13,332 nt of DNA. Origin: Planctomycetota bacterium. GTDB lineage: Bacteria > Planctomycetota > Planctomycetia > Planctomycetales > Planctomycetaceae. Under the pieces are notes generated by a model. It did no database searches. It saw only the letters and a program-made list of their open reading frames with translations, and was not told where the DNA came from. Within the stretch, counting starts at the first letter, position 1. Every line of letters starts with the position of its first letter. Shown piece by piece: positions 1 to 7,865 of this stretch. Location of the stretch: contig JAJRTM010000602.1 of assembly GCA_024278285.1 (NCBI GenBank), positions 1 through 13,332 on the forward strand, given 5' to 3'. A program made the position numbers and the translations under genes.

Positions 1-1
1 C

Positions 2-175
2 GACCGCGGCCATCGCCCCTGGGACAATCCGAATCGCCGCCCGTCTCATGCGGACCGAAAACGTTTTATCACTCGAAAAATGCTGTACCAACAATTTATC
101 GCCCCTCTGCCCAACACCCCAGAAACCCAAAATATCCGCACTCTCTTTGACACCCTCATCACTCTCAATCTATAA
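2..175 (+). CDS. C-terminal end of an unidentified protein (partial, runs off left edge)
   Basis: The second plus-strand frame is open from the left edge to a TAA at 173-175 and gives 57 residues beginning DRGHRPWDNPNRRPSHADRK and ending in a helix-like tail (NIRTLFDTLITLNL). The Arg/Pro/His-rich start followed by an amphipathic helix looks like a genuine protein terminus. The other two forward frames are also open here but give low-complexity Ser/Pro/Leu sequence. I do not recognise the family, and no catalytic motif is visible in so short a piece. It converges on the minus-strand operon, so it is probably the neighbour bordering that operon rather than a member of it. Confidence is moderate because the start lies outside the window and the piece is short. 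Confidence 0.45.
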   Translation, partial: DRGHRPWDNPNRRPSHADRKRFITRKMLYQQFIAPLPNTPETQNIRTLFDTLITLNL

Positions 176-383
176 TCCCCTAAAGTGCAGTTATTCTATC
201 ACAAAAAGTCTGGTTCTTGGTAACCGCCAGATAGAGCCTGCCTTTTTAGTGACAGTGACTCCCGGTTGCAGGTAGGGCGATAAAAATCCGGCAATGGACA
301 GAGGAGGATCACTTTGGTCGATAATTACTCTTTAACAAATGTTTGATTCGTATGTTTCTTCATGACCGTGTAAAAAAGACACA
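176..383. other. Convergent intergenic region
   Basis: About 200 bases lie between the TAA of the plus-strand gene tail and the stop of the minus-strand TIR gene. Apart from a weak terminator-like hairpin at 203-231, I see no coding signal, repeat or RNA gene here. The forward open frame that crosses it reads as low-complexity sequence. Confidence 0.5.
203..231 (-). terminator. Possible rho-independent terminator of the operon
   Basis: Read on the minus strand, the sequence TCTGGCGGTT / ACCAAG / AACCAGA forms a stem of about 7 bp with a 3-nt bulge and a 6-nt loop. It is followed by CTTTTTG. It lies about 150 nt after the last TIR stop codon. The bulge and the short five-T run make it a weak call; the geometry fits an intrinsic terminator, but stability was not calculated. 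Confidence 0.3.
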
Positions 384-2309
384 TCACTCATTACTCATCG
401 CAAATCTGATTTCACTTATTCCCCACATTGTCAATGCGGCAAGCGATGAAAAAGTAATTGCCATCGGAATCGAGTTGGCAATGCCTCCGATTGCTGCAAG
501 CAACGCACCTTTGACACAGAAACTAATCGCGGTCACGATCACCATTTTATTCTTTTTAATGGTTCTCCCAGTTTTGCCAACGAGAAACAACATGTTACTC
601 TGAGCTATATTTACTGATCCACTCTTCCAATTTTCATCAAGTTGTGAATCTTGAGTATTATAGTTAAGTAGAAAGCTAAGGCTTTGAATGATCCCTAGTC
701 CTCCCCCTAGGAGTGCACCGAGAATTGGAGTTCCACACCAACCTCCCAGGGATCCATATAAAACTCCCTCAACAAGAAAAACAGTGAGTCGAATGCCTTT
801 CTGTCCCAAATTTCCTAAGAAAGTAAGGATGAAGACTCCAATAAAAAGTCCAATTACTCCTCCCTTGATTGTCCTCTCTCGTGTGTACTCCGGAAGTAAG
901 AAGTTCCATGGTGAATCATTCACGTGTGCACGGACCCACTCAATAGTTGTGTATTGCAAGTGTGCCCAAAGCCAACCTACGACAGCCCCTAGAAATCCAT
1001 AGAATATTACCGTAAAAAAAAACAATCTAGCCTGGAAATTGTCAGTGAGTTTTGATGTATTAGTTTCAAAGTCAGCTGACACAGAATCAGTGTTATCGAA
1101 TGCAGCCAGAGGCCTGTCGTTTGGAAGAGCTACATTTCCTTCTGTCGCAGTGGGATGTGCCCACGGAACAGCCAGAACACTAGGCCGCGCGCTTTTGTAA
1201 GCAGACGAGCTTAGGAGATGCCTAAGAAGAGGATGGTTTCCATCAGTCCACTGACCCGGATGACGACCCTTTATTTTACTGCCGTCCAACGTTACACGTG
1301 TACCTGACAGGGGTACAAAACAAGTAACAACATAATCAAAGTAAGACGACAACGACCAAAGTCGTTTTTGGGAACCGTAGGTGTTGAATGTGAACACAAA
1401 CTCGTAAACATCTTGAGGGAAATGTTCATCTCGTACAATTATGTCATACTTGCGCGTTGCGAGTTTACCCAATTTGTCATCATCCAGATTATATGACATT
1501 GCAAAATGGCTCTGTTCGCCAAAGAACACCAGATGGACGCCAGTGATATCGACCGTCCTTGCGCATTTTTCCTCAAGAAGATCGCTGTATTGCTTTGCGA
1601 ATTTAATTGATTGATCGAATAGTTTACGGTCGTCTCCATTAGAATTTAAACACGCCTCTTCTATCTGACCAGATGAATACTTCGTTGAAGTAACGCATAG
1701 CTGCAATGGTCCATTTAGTTCACGCGTAAAATAGTCATGTCGCATCACGCACTTCCCTTGGTCTTGATATTCCTCGCTATCAAAGTGCTGCCAGTCGTGC
1801 AAGTTCAATCGCATGTCTAGGAACGGTAGTTTGAAGGGGACTGTTGGATCAACGGATAACTTTTCTATTCCATTCATACTGTCAGGTAATGGCCATCCCA
1901 ACGCGCGCATCTCACGTTCTAGAAGTATTAGATCCACAGGAGTATTTGGAGACATTGAAATGCGGCGAATCTGATCCGAGAGTCGAAATTCTATATCAAG
2001 GGTACGAGGATGATCACTCAACCCAACGATGAGAATGTTACGGGCAGGAAGACGTTCGTTGATTGATTTCAATTCTTCCTTACACCAATCTGATTCAGCG
2101 TATTTTTCATTCGTGAACAGGATGGCATGAGAACAAGATGTGATGCCCTCCTTCAAAGCTCGGTCCACACTGGCCTCATCTCGCCCGTAGAGGAGAATAT
2201 CTTTTTCGGCAAACCAAGTGTCCACGAGATTGTGAATTAACCATGCCGCAACAAGCCGCGCCACATGACTGTCCTTAGTCTTATAACTGAGAAAGATCTG
2301 ATTGTTCAT
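384..2309 (-). CDS. TIR-domain protein with C-terminal membrane helices (641 aa, last gene of the operon)
   Basis: The N-terminal TIR domain spans roughly residues 1-130: IFLSYKTKDSHVARLVAAWL for strand 1/helix 1, then DTWFAEKDILL, then SHAILFTNEKYAESDWCKEE. Glu79 sits four residues after Trp75, the position of the catalytic Glu in TIR NADases such as SARM1, so NAD+ cleavage is plausible. Residues about 150-400 form a soluble middle domain that I cannot name; it shares RKYDIIVRDE (286-295) and SSYF (321-324) with the upstream gene. Hydrophobic segments near 429-449, 482-499, 506-522, 526-548, 588-610 and 612-632 suggest up to six membrane helices, with Gly-rich stretches. The frame extends upstream to 2474, but the TIR starts at this ATG, preceded by GGAGA at a 4-nt spacing and overlapping the previous stop as ATGA, which implies translational coupling. 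The family is secure; enzymatic activity is inferred. Confidence 0.9.
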   Translation of the reverse strand: MNNQIFLSYKTKDSHVARLVAAWLIHNLVDTWFAEKDILLYGRDEASVDRALKEGITSCSHAILFTNEKYAESDWCKEELKSINERLPARNILIVGLSDHPRTLDIEFRLSDQIRRISMSPNTPVDLILLEREMRALGWPLPDSMNGIEKLSVDPTVPFKLPFLDMRLNLHDWQHFDSEEYQDQGKCVMRHDYFTRELNGPLQLCVTSTKYSSGQIEEACLNSNGDDRKLFDQSIKFAKQYSDLLEEKCARTVDITGVHLVFFGEQSHFAMSYNLDDDKLGKLATRKYDIIVRDEHFPQDVYEFVFTFNTYGSQKRLWSLSSYFDYVVTCFVPLSGTRVTLDGSKIKGRHPGQWTDGNHPLLRHLLSSSAYKSARPSVLAVPWAHPTATEGNVALPNDRPLAAFDNTDSVSADFETNTSKLTDNFQARLFFFTVIFYGFLGAVVGWLWAHLQYTTIEWVRAHVNDSPWNFLLPEYTRERTIKGGVIGLFIGVFILTFLGNLGQKGIRLTVFLVEGVLYGSLGGWCGTPILGALLGGGLGIIQSLSFLLNYNTQDSQLDENWKSGSVNIAQSNMLFLVGKTGRTIKKNKMVIVTAISFCVKGALLAAIGGIANSIPMAITFSSLAALTMWGISEIRFAMSNE

Positions 2310-4003
2310 ATGATCTCCGATACTTGCTTGGAAGTGGCCCGTCGCATCCAGTTTTTCAATCCGATAAATGTCGTTACGACTCCTGTACCGAGCCAGTAAT
2401 AAGGTGATGTTGTATGGATATATAATCCCAGTGCCAAGGGAAGGACGCCAATCCAATCGACAACACCAAGGCAAAAAACCCCCACAGCAAAAATGAGGCT
2501 CCCATAGAGGCTATCATATAATTCACCCGCAATCCGTTCGTAAGCCCCCATTTTTCGATTTAACCGCTGTGTGTAATTTCCCAATGCTTGCCATCTGCGA
2601 GACAACGAAGTTATTGTCAATAGGCACACAGCATTGGTTGCCAGCACTCCTGTTAATGTAGCCATTGTTGCATAGATTGCGATATGGACCGGCTGACTCA
2701 CAAGGTAGTTCCATCCATAAATAACTCCCATAATTAGTATTAGATGGGCTATCAATGTGACAATACCTGCTTCACTCCAACGTTCTGGGGGCTTGTATTG
2801 CAAGGTGTTGGCTATTGTCTCGAAGTATGGCGAGTACTTGCAAAAAGTTTGCAGTGACCGATCAGGCGAGTCGAGTGGTAACTGGATTCCGATGGTCACA
2901 TCAACTTCACCATCGAAATTTCCTTTTTCATCCCGCATTGTTATTGCGTACCGGCGTTCCCATATTTCCATCGGCTCACTTGTCAAGTCATCGGAGGCTT
3001 GGAATGTAGTAATTGCAAGGTGACCATGTTCATTTTTTTCACCTAGATCAGACTCTCGGTGAAAAAGATGAAGTCCATATTCAGTGCACTCGTTCTGAAC
3101 ACACCATGGCTTTGCATATGCTCTAAATCGATCGTAGATTGCTCGATCATCTTCCTCCTTGGAATCAAAGTAAATCGATGAAACTACGGATTTACCCAGA
3201 CCTACATCTACGGACATTAGGACTTTATATCCATCAAGCTCACCGCGAAAGAAGCCTGCGTTATTTGCAGATGAAAAGAGTTGACTACTTGAAATTGATA
3301 TAGGCTTAAAGCAATCGCCTGGTATGAGTGAGACACCAAAGCGATCTTGTGTCCATCTTTCGCCCTCTACGATATTGAGAAACAGTGAGGAATCGCTCAC
3401 GGAATGGCAAAGACCACTTGTATGCTCTGAAATAAATATCACGGCATCACTAACATTTCCATTCCAGTTCAATGTAGGTACCAAATGCTCTTTAAAATCA
3501 ACTGCTCCCTTTGGCCATTCATGGCAGGGGATATTGACATTGAACATATCATTCTTTTTATCGATGTGGATGTTTTTATCTGGATCGATCTCCATCCACT
3601 CATGACGTTTTTTAATAAGCTCCTCTCGCGACGAAGCTCCATTTTGCTTCAAGATCTGTTCAATATTCCACTTTTGTAGAATTCTTGAATGTTCTTCGGG
3701 TGCGTTCACACTTCTTAGATTGAGAATATTCTGAGGGGGCATCCTTTGCATGATGCGGGTGACTTCAACCTGACAATATCTTGAATCTGCCCACTCTTCA
3801 CGTGTAAACAACAATGCGTACTGACTATGGTCAATTCCATAATTGATAGCCTCTTGAAATTGATCGTAATTGGTCAGCAGTATTTTGTATTCCGCAAACC
3901 AGACACGTACCCCACTTGCGATTAAAACATCAACAAGTGCCCGCACACGATTCGCATCGTGACTGCGGTAACTTACAAATATATCGAATTCATTATCTGG
4001 CAT
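2306..4003 (-). CDS. TIR-domain protein with C-terminal membrane helices (565 aa, paralogue of its downstream neighbour)
   Basis: A TIR domain occupies about residues 4-110: FDIFVSYRSHDANRVRALVD, then GVRVWFAEYKILL, then YALLFTREEWADSRYCQVEV. Glu80 occupies the TIR NADase catalytic position, although the usual Trp of the WCxxE motif is Tyr76. A soluble middle region of about 150-400 matches the next gene at RRYAITMRDE (350-359) and SPYF (391-394), so the pair looks like an old tandem duplication. Hydrophobic segments near 413-435, 440-465, 500-525 and 535-550 predict about four membrane helices, with a basic, coil-like stretch (RLNRKMGAYERIAGELYD) between the second and third. The start is set by GGAG six nt upstream of the ATG. 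It begins 25 nt after the small membrane gene and ends in an ATGA overlap with the second TIR gene. Likely role: membrane-anchored NAD+-consuming effector or signal generator (inference). Confidence 0.9.
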   Translation of the reverse strand: MPDNEFDIFVSYRSHDANRVRALVDVLIASGVRVWFAEYKILLTNYDQFQEAINYGIDHSQYALLFTREEWADSRYCQVEVTRIMQRMPPQNILNLRSVNAPEEHSRILQKWNIEQILKQNGASSREELIKKRHEWMEIDPDKNIHIDKKNDMFNVNIPCHEWPKGAVDFKEHLVPTLNWNGNVSDAVIFISEHTSGLCHSVSDSSLFLNIVEGERWTQDRFGVSLIPGDCFKPISISSSQLFSSANNAGFFRGELDGYKVLMSVDVGLGKSVVSSIYFDSKEEDDRAIYDRFRAYAKPWCVQNECTEYGLHLFHRESDLGEKNEHGHLAITTFQASDDLTSEPMEIWERRYAITMRDEKGNFDGEVDVTIGIQLPLDSPDRSLQTFCKYSPYFETIANTLQYKPPERWSEAGIVTLIAHLILIMGVIYGWNYLVSQPVHIAIYATMATLTGVLATNAVCLLTITSLSRRWQALGNYTQRLNRKMGAYERIAGELYDSLYGSLIFAVGVFCLGVVDWIGVLPLALGLYIHTTSPYYWLGTGVVTTFIGLKNWMRRATSKQVSEII

Positions 4004-4028
4004 TTAACACTCCATTTAAGAATATCGC

Positions 4029-4439
4029 TTATTGTTCATTTTTCCCTGTGTAGTGATCATCAGCGCTGGTTTTTGCAATTGTACCCAATAGCAACATTAT
4101 GAGAATACACAATACTGGGGGAACAATTGAAATCTCTTCTAGCCAAGAACAATAAATGCTATACCCTGCAAAACAGAAAACCCCAATCACAAATAATGGG
4201 ATTTTCCCTTGAAATTCCGCCCCAGGTAAGCCTGCGCGTAACCATGCCCCGATTGACCCAGCACCAAAAAATCCTAACACGCTCCACCCTATACAACGAA
4301 GCCAAAGTGGGAGTGATTCCAGATGAATTTCCTCAGATGGAACCGAATTCGCTGGGAGCGAGCCTTGCTGAGCCAACAGGAATAGTCCACTGTTGGTGAT
4401 AATAAAGAAAGCAAAGCATATTGTTCGTTTTGTTCGCAT
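4029..4439 (-). CDS. Small membrane protein (136 aa), unknown function
   Basis: I do not recognise a family. The N-terminus MRTKRTICFAFFIITNSGLF has basic residues followed by a hydrophobic stretch, which could be a signal peptide or a first helix. Further hydrophobic segments lie near 50-68 (a Gly-rich stretch), 81-97 and 105-124, so three or four membrane helices are predicted. A polar, probably non-cytoplasmic segment (about 25-48, PSEEIHLES) separates the first two. The start ATG has AGGAA seven nt upstream. It follows the 120-aa membrane gene by 18 nt and precedes the first TIR gene by 25 nt, so cotranslation with the TIR proteins is likely. It could be a membrane partner, channel subunit or regulator for the TIR proteins; the sequence does not decide this. 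Confidence 0.75.
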   Translation of the reverse strand: MRTKRTICFAFFIITNSGLFLLAQQGSLPANSVPSEEIHLESLPLWLRCIGWSVLGFFGAGSIGAWLRAGLPGAEFQGKIPLFVIGVFCFAGYSIYCSWLEEISIVPPVLCILIMLLLGTIAKTSADDHYTGKNEQ

Positions 4440-4457
4440 CTTTTATTTCCTGAAAAC

Positions 4458-4820
4458 TTATTTTTCGATATCTGCAGTATTCTTGAAAGTGCTTACCTGA
4501 AAAGCACACCTCACTGCCATTACATAGCTCCAGAGGATGATTGTGATTTTTGCCCGGTATATCCATTCTGGATTATTTAGTCGCGGTACTACTGTAAGAC
4601 AAAGAATTAGTGCAATTACGAATTGTAGCGCATTTGCAAAAACAAGCCCCTTGAATTTGGTCACGCGATCCACCTCACTTTTAAGTTGAATCTGAGCTTT
4701 ACGCTGGTCAATTCTCTTCTGAGAGCGTGCCTGAAGCACTGCACCATAGGTAATAGCAATAATCCAGGCACCGAGGCCTAATGCTAATGAGATTACGTAG
4801 TCACCATCAGACATTTCCAC
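4458..4820 (-). CDS. Small membrane protein (120 aa, GTG start), unknown function
   Basis: Predicted topology: a helix at about residues 8-30 (LALGLGAWIIAITYGAVLQA), a charged amphipathic stretch at about 32-55 rich in Arg/Lys/Gln/Glu, a second helix at about 58-80, and a third at about 92-112. No family is recognised. The start is GTG at 4818-4820, because AAAGGA lies nine nt upstream of it. The in-frame ATG two codons later would place that Shine-Dalgarno 15 nt away, which is less likely. The gene begins 63 nt downstream of the AAA-RyR stop. Together with the next small gene it forms a two-membrane-protein module between the ATPases and the TIR effectors. Confidence 0.75.
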   Translation of the reverse strand: MEMSDGDYVISLALGLGAWIIAITYGAVLQARSQKRIDQRKAQIQLKSEVDRVTKFKGLVFANALQFVIALILCLTVVPRLNNPEWIYRAKITIILWSYVMAVRCAFQVSTFKNTADIEK

Positions 4821-4883
4821 AGTGATTTATCCTTTCATCGCAATGACTTACTCAATAAATAAATAAACTTTGCCCAACATTTA

Positions 4884-7736
4884 TCAAGATTTTGGCTGAG
4901 TTGTTGTGATGTGGTATCCTTTTGTGTCGACGATCTCTGCGTAATTGAGGACAGCACCTCGATCTTTCCCTTTTTGTTTTTCGGATAGATCCTGATACGG
5001 AATCAGGTCGGGATGTGTTCGGTTGGGAAAACTTTTTTCATTGAGTCTCCATCCATTACGAATTCGGGATTCCAGCCAGCCGTCGTGTTCCGCTTCTGCC
5101 AACATTTCGATATTTGCATCGATAATTTGATCGATCTCCTTTATCTCACCGGGCGAAGCTGGTTTTCCCTTTTCGAGATAGAGGCCGACCAAATTTAATA
5201 CCTCGCAAACCCGCTTGGCAGCCGCGCGGTTGTCATCTTTCAGGAATTCATGTAATTCGATGAATTCCTTGTCCAGATATTCTATGTCTTCCTTTTTTTG
5301 AGGGGGGTATTTTTCGCGATAGTAAGCATGGTACGCCTCTGCTATCGCATCGACCTCGATCTGGAAAGTAAGGTCACGCTCCATCAAAGCGATGAACTCT
5401 TTGTCATCCACATGAAGATTCAGCAGGCTTGCCGGAGGGACATCGCTTCGTCTGATCTCACCCGTTCGGCTGCTGTCGCGAATTTGTTCGATGATTTTTT
5501 GCATCGAGCGGGCACCATGCTCATATTGAGAGATTTCCAGTAACGCTGTCAGGACGCCACGGTCGATAATCAGGCGTTCGTTTCCAAATAATTCGAGATT
5601 AACTCGCAACAGCAACGCACGGCGAATGGGAAAACTGATATCTTCGCCCCCAGCGGTTGAAGAAGGATTGATTTTGGGATTAGGTCCCATCACGTCCAGA
5701 TAGCCCCCCAGGCGGCTTTTGAAATCTGGCCCTTTCTTTAATTTGAAAGACTCCCATTCCTCAGATTTTTTCTCCTTCTCTTTCTCATCCGAGCCATTTG
5801 TACCAGGTGGTTTGGGACCAAAACTAGCAAAGTTATGACTGGTTCCTCCAGCAAATACAAACACACATTTTCCGATGGGATGAGAAATTTGTTGATCTTG
5901 AAATCGACCATCCTGCATCGGAGCCAACAGGTATTGCAGCCACATTAACTCCCTGGAATCAAATTCATCCCAGAAGACAATAGGCATTGTTCCTTCAAGA
6001 ACTTTATCGCGAATTTGATGAAACAAACCGATCAGTTCTTGTGGATCGTTAAACTGTGACAGGTTGAATTCGAGAATAGGAACCTTTTTGCCCAGGACCG
6101 CTTTGGCAATCTGTTTCACTCCAAACGATTTCCCTGAACCGGGGGCACCAAAAACCGCAATGGAAAGTGGTTTATCTGCCTCTCCCAGATCGCGATAGTT
6201 GATAATCAACTTCCTTAATATCCTCAAGCTTTCAATTTCACTTCGATCGACCGTAAACAGACTGGCGAATTGTTGATAGGGGATGTTTCTTAATTCAGAA
6301 GTTCCCCGTAATGCAACGCGACATGCCAGACCGAATAATGCCCCGGATTTTGCGCCCCTGCCGGAGTCTTGCCCGACGATTGACCATTGGTTATCGCTTA
6401 CCGGATGACAAGGTGGCGAGGGGACGCTGCCCTTCACGACATGAAGGGGAAGATCGACATGGCTGTACTTCCAGGTCGGAGTGAGAATTTCTTCAACCAC
6501 TTCTGCATAGGGAAAACCGCAATGTTTACTGATTGAAGTAACGCAGGGTAATTTGAACCCCTCACTGGTAAGGCGTCGCATGGAAGCTAACCCGGCACAA
6601 ATGCCATCAGTGATTGCTTCTCGGATTTCTTCGCTGGTACTTTTGTGGGAAGGCAGCTTTGCGGTAATCGCAGAGGCGAACGCACACTGAAGACCATACA
6701 TGGTTCCTTCCACACCATTGGACCAATCTCTTTCCAAATTGGCAGGATCATAAATCAGCCGAAACAGGGGGTTCTTGTTATCTGTAAAGTCTGCCAGAAC
6801 TGCACCGTCTGTATGGAAGTTGACAATAACAAATCGACTTCGTCGGATTCCATTGAGATCGGGGTTGTTAAGCAGCTCTTTTGCTAAATCGAGAGCCGTT
6901 CGTTCCCACGATATTTTCTGGGTCACACGAATTTGAGACAGCCTTAAATCGTTAATGGGAACAATGCAAACCATATGATCAAACAGGTCAGCATGCTTCT
7001 CTATCATAGAATGCCATAAGTCTCCACTGGCAATTGGGGAGGCATGTTTGATCACCACCCATTGAGGTGTTTGCTTCTTTTCGTTCAAGACACGAGGCCA
7101 GGCTGCTTGCGATGTAATTCTGCGAAATTCGAGATCGTCATCCGCAATCACAATGATATCGTAATCCTGGTCAATCGTTTCCGCGTTTTCTTTGGAGGGA
7201 AGATGGTCTGCAGGAGATTGCAAACCCAAAGACTGACTGATTCTCCAATGCTCCTGTTCATCGTCAGATTGATCATCAACCGCTTTGGGGAACGGCTCCA
7301 GCAGCCAACACCCTCGACTCACCAGCAAATGGTCTTCGGGAAACTTGACTCCTAAGTTGACTGCAATTTGTTTTGCTTTGCCTAATTTATTCGTTGCATC
7401 ATTTTTATTTTGCGTCAAAATATCCAGTTTTATCTGAATGGATTCTATTTTTTTTTTCGTTGTCTCTGATTCATCTATTAGATCATCTAAATCTTTTTTT
7501 TCAGCTTTTAATTTTTCAATCTGCTTCGTCAAATTGTTAATCTTGGCTACTAATGTATCAATTGCTTCCCCCAATCTCTTGAGCAATTGAAACAACAAAA
7601 CCGCTCCGCCCTCTGTTTCAGTAATCAGAGTCCCCGTCTTCATCGTAGACCCCGGCTTCCGCTTCCCCCCTTGATAAACATGATGATCCAAAGCAACATC
7701 ACCAGTCACCAAAATTCTCTTTTCAAGCTCAGACAT
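4884..7736 (-). CDS. PfkB-like / coiled-coil / AAA+ ATPase / RyR-domain fusion protein (950 aa)
   Basis: Domains in order. Residues 7-48 resemble the start of a PfkB/ribokinase fold (RILVTGDVALDHHVY, then a GGA loop). A Lys/Glu-rich coiled coil (about 51-125) interrupts it, and the fold appears to resume with DYDIIVIADDD (191-201), RFVIVNFHTDGAVLADF (301-317) and GTMYGLQCAFASAI (344-357). The last has lost the Asp of the PfkB GAGD motif, so kinase activity is doubtful. An AAA+ module follows: Walker A GAPGSGKS (530-537), Walker B PIVFWDEFDS (585-594), a sensor-1-like strand (625-635), candidate Arg fingers near 675 and 705, and a sensor-2-like GARSMQKIIE (741-750). Residues about 870-945 match the RyR domain: WLESRIRNGWRL, THPDLIPYQDL, then KGKDR. 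RyR domains repeat in ryanodine receptors and have been proposed as ligand sensors in prokaryotic conflict systems. The ATG has AAGGAA six nt upstream. Probable role: ATP-driven switch gated by a small ligand (inference). Confidence 0.88.
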   Translation of the reverse strand: MSELEKRILVTGDVALDHHVYQGGKRKPGSTMKTGTLITETEGGAVLLFQLLKRLGEAIDTLVAKINNLTKQIEKLKAEKKDLDDLIDESETTKKKIESIQIKLDILTQNKNDATNKLGKAKQIAVNLGVKFPEDHLLVSRGCWLLEPFPKAVDDQSDDEQEHWRISQSLGLQSPADHLPSKENAETIDQDYDIIVIADDDLEFRRITSQAAWPRVLNEKKQTPQWVVIKHASPIASGDLWHSMIEKHADLFDHMVCIVPINDLRLSQIRVTQKISWERTALDLAKELLNNPDLNGIRRSRFVIVNFHTDGAVLADFTDNKNPLFRLIYDPANLERDWSNGVEGTMYGLQCAFASAITAKLPSHKSTSEEIREAITDGICAGLASMRRLTSEGFKLPCVTSISKHCGFPYAEVVEEILTPTWKYSHVDLPLHVVKGSVPSPPCHPVSDNQWSIVGQDSGRGAKSGALFGLACRVALRGTSELRNIPYQQFASLFTVDRSEIESLRILRKLIINYRDLGEADKPLSIAVFGAPGSGKSFGVKQIAKAVLGKKVPILEFNLSQFNDPQELIGLFHQIRDKVLEGTMPIVFWDEFDSRELMWLQYLLAPMQDGRFQDQQISHPIGKCVFVFAGGTSHNFASFGPKPPGTNGSDEKEKEKKSEEWESFKLKKGPDFKSRLGGYLDVMGPNPKINPSSTAGGEDISFPIRRALLLRVNLELFGNERLIIDRGVLTALLEISQYEHGARSMQKIIEQIRDSSRTGEIRRSDVPPASLLNLHVDDKEFIALMERDLTFQIEVDAIAEAYHAYYREKYPPQKKEDIEYLDKEFIELHEFLKDDNRAAAKRVCEVLNLVGLYLEKGKPASPGEIKEIDQIIDANIEMLAEAEHDGWLESRIRNGWRLNEKSFPNRTHPDLIPYQDLSEKQKGKDRGAVLNYAEIVDTKGYHITTTQPKS

Positions 7737-7865
7737 GTTCAGTTCCTTATCGTAAAAGCGGGCTTCGTCCTACAGATGCGCTTGCTCCTTTTTCAATACT
7801 GCAAGTTTGATTATACATTGGTGTACGCTGTTTACCAGCGATGCGGCCTGGCGTGGACGACACGA
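7737..7865 (-). promoter_or_regulatory. 130-nt operon gap with possible internal promoter and stem-loop
   Basis: This is the longest gap inside the operon. On the minus strand it holds TATAAT (7810-7815), an exact match to a sigma-70 -10 box, but the hexamer 17 nt upstream (TGGTAA) matches TTGACA at only three positions. Just upstream of the box is a perfect 5-bp stem with a 5-nt loop, CGCTG-GTAAA-CAGCG (7826-7840), which could bind a regulator or act as a weak attenuator. An AAGGAGC sequence (about 60 nt before the AAA-RyR ATG) is too far away to serve that start. The real ribosome site, AAGGAA, is at 7743-7748. Separate expression of the AAA-RyR and downstream genes is possible but not shown. 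Confidence 0.3.

Noticed and set aside
48..275. Open frame at the left edge running past the gene tail
   Set aside because: Low-complexity Ser/Pro/Leu product; the second frame gives a better protein ending at 175.
2310..2474. N-terminal extension of the last TIR gene to 2474
   Set aside because: It overlaps the membrane helices of the preceding TIR gene, while the TIR fold begins at the ATG in the ATGA overlap, which has GGAGA before it.
4884..7736. Active PfkB-family sugar kinase
   Set aside because: The catalytic Asp of the GAGD-like motif is absent and the fold is interrupted by a coiled coil, so only a binding role is considered.
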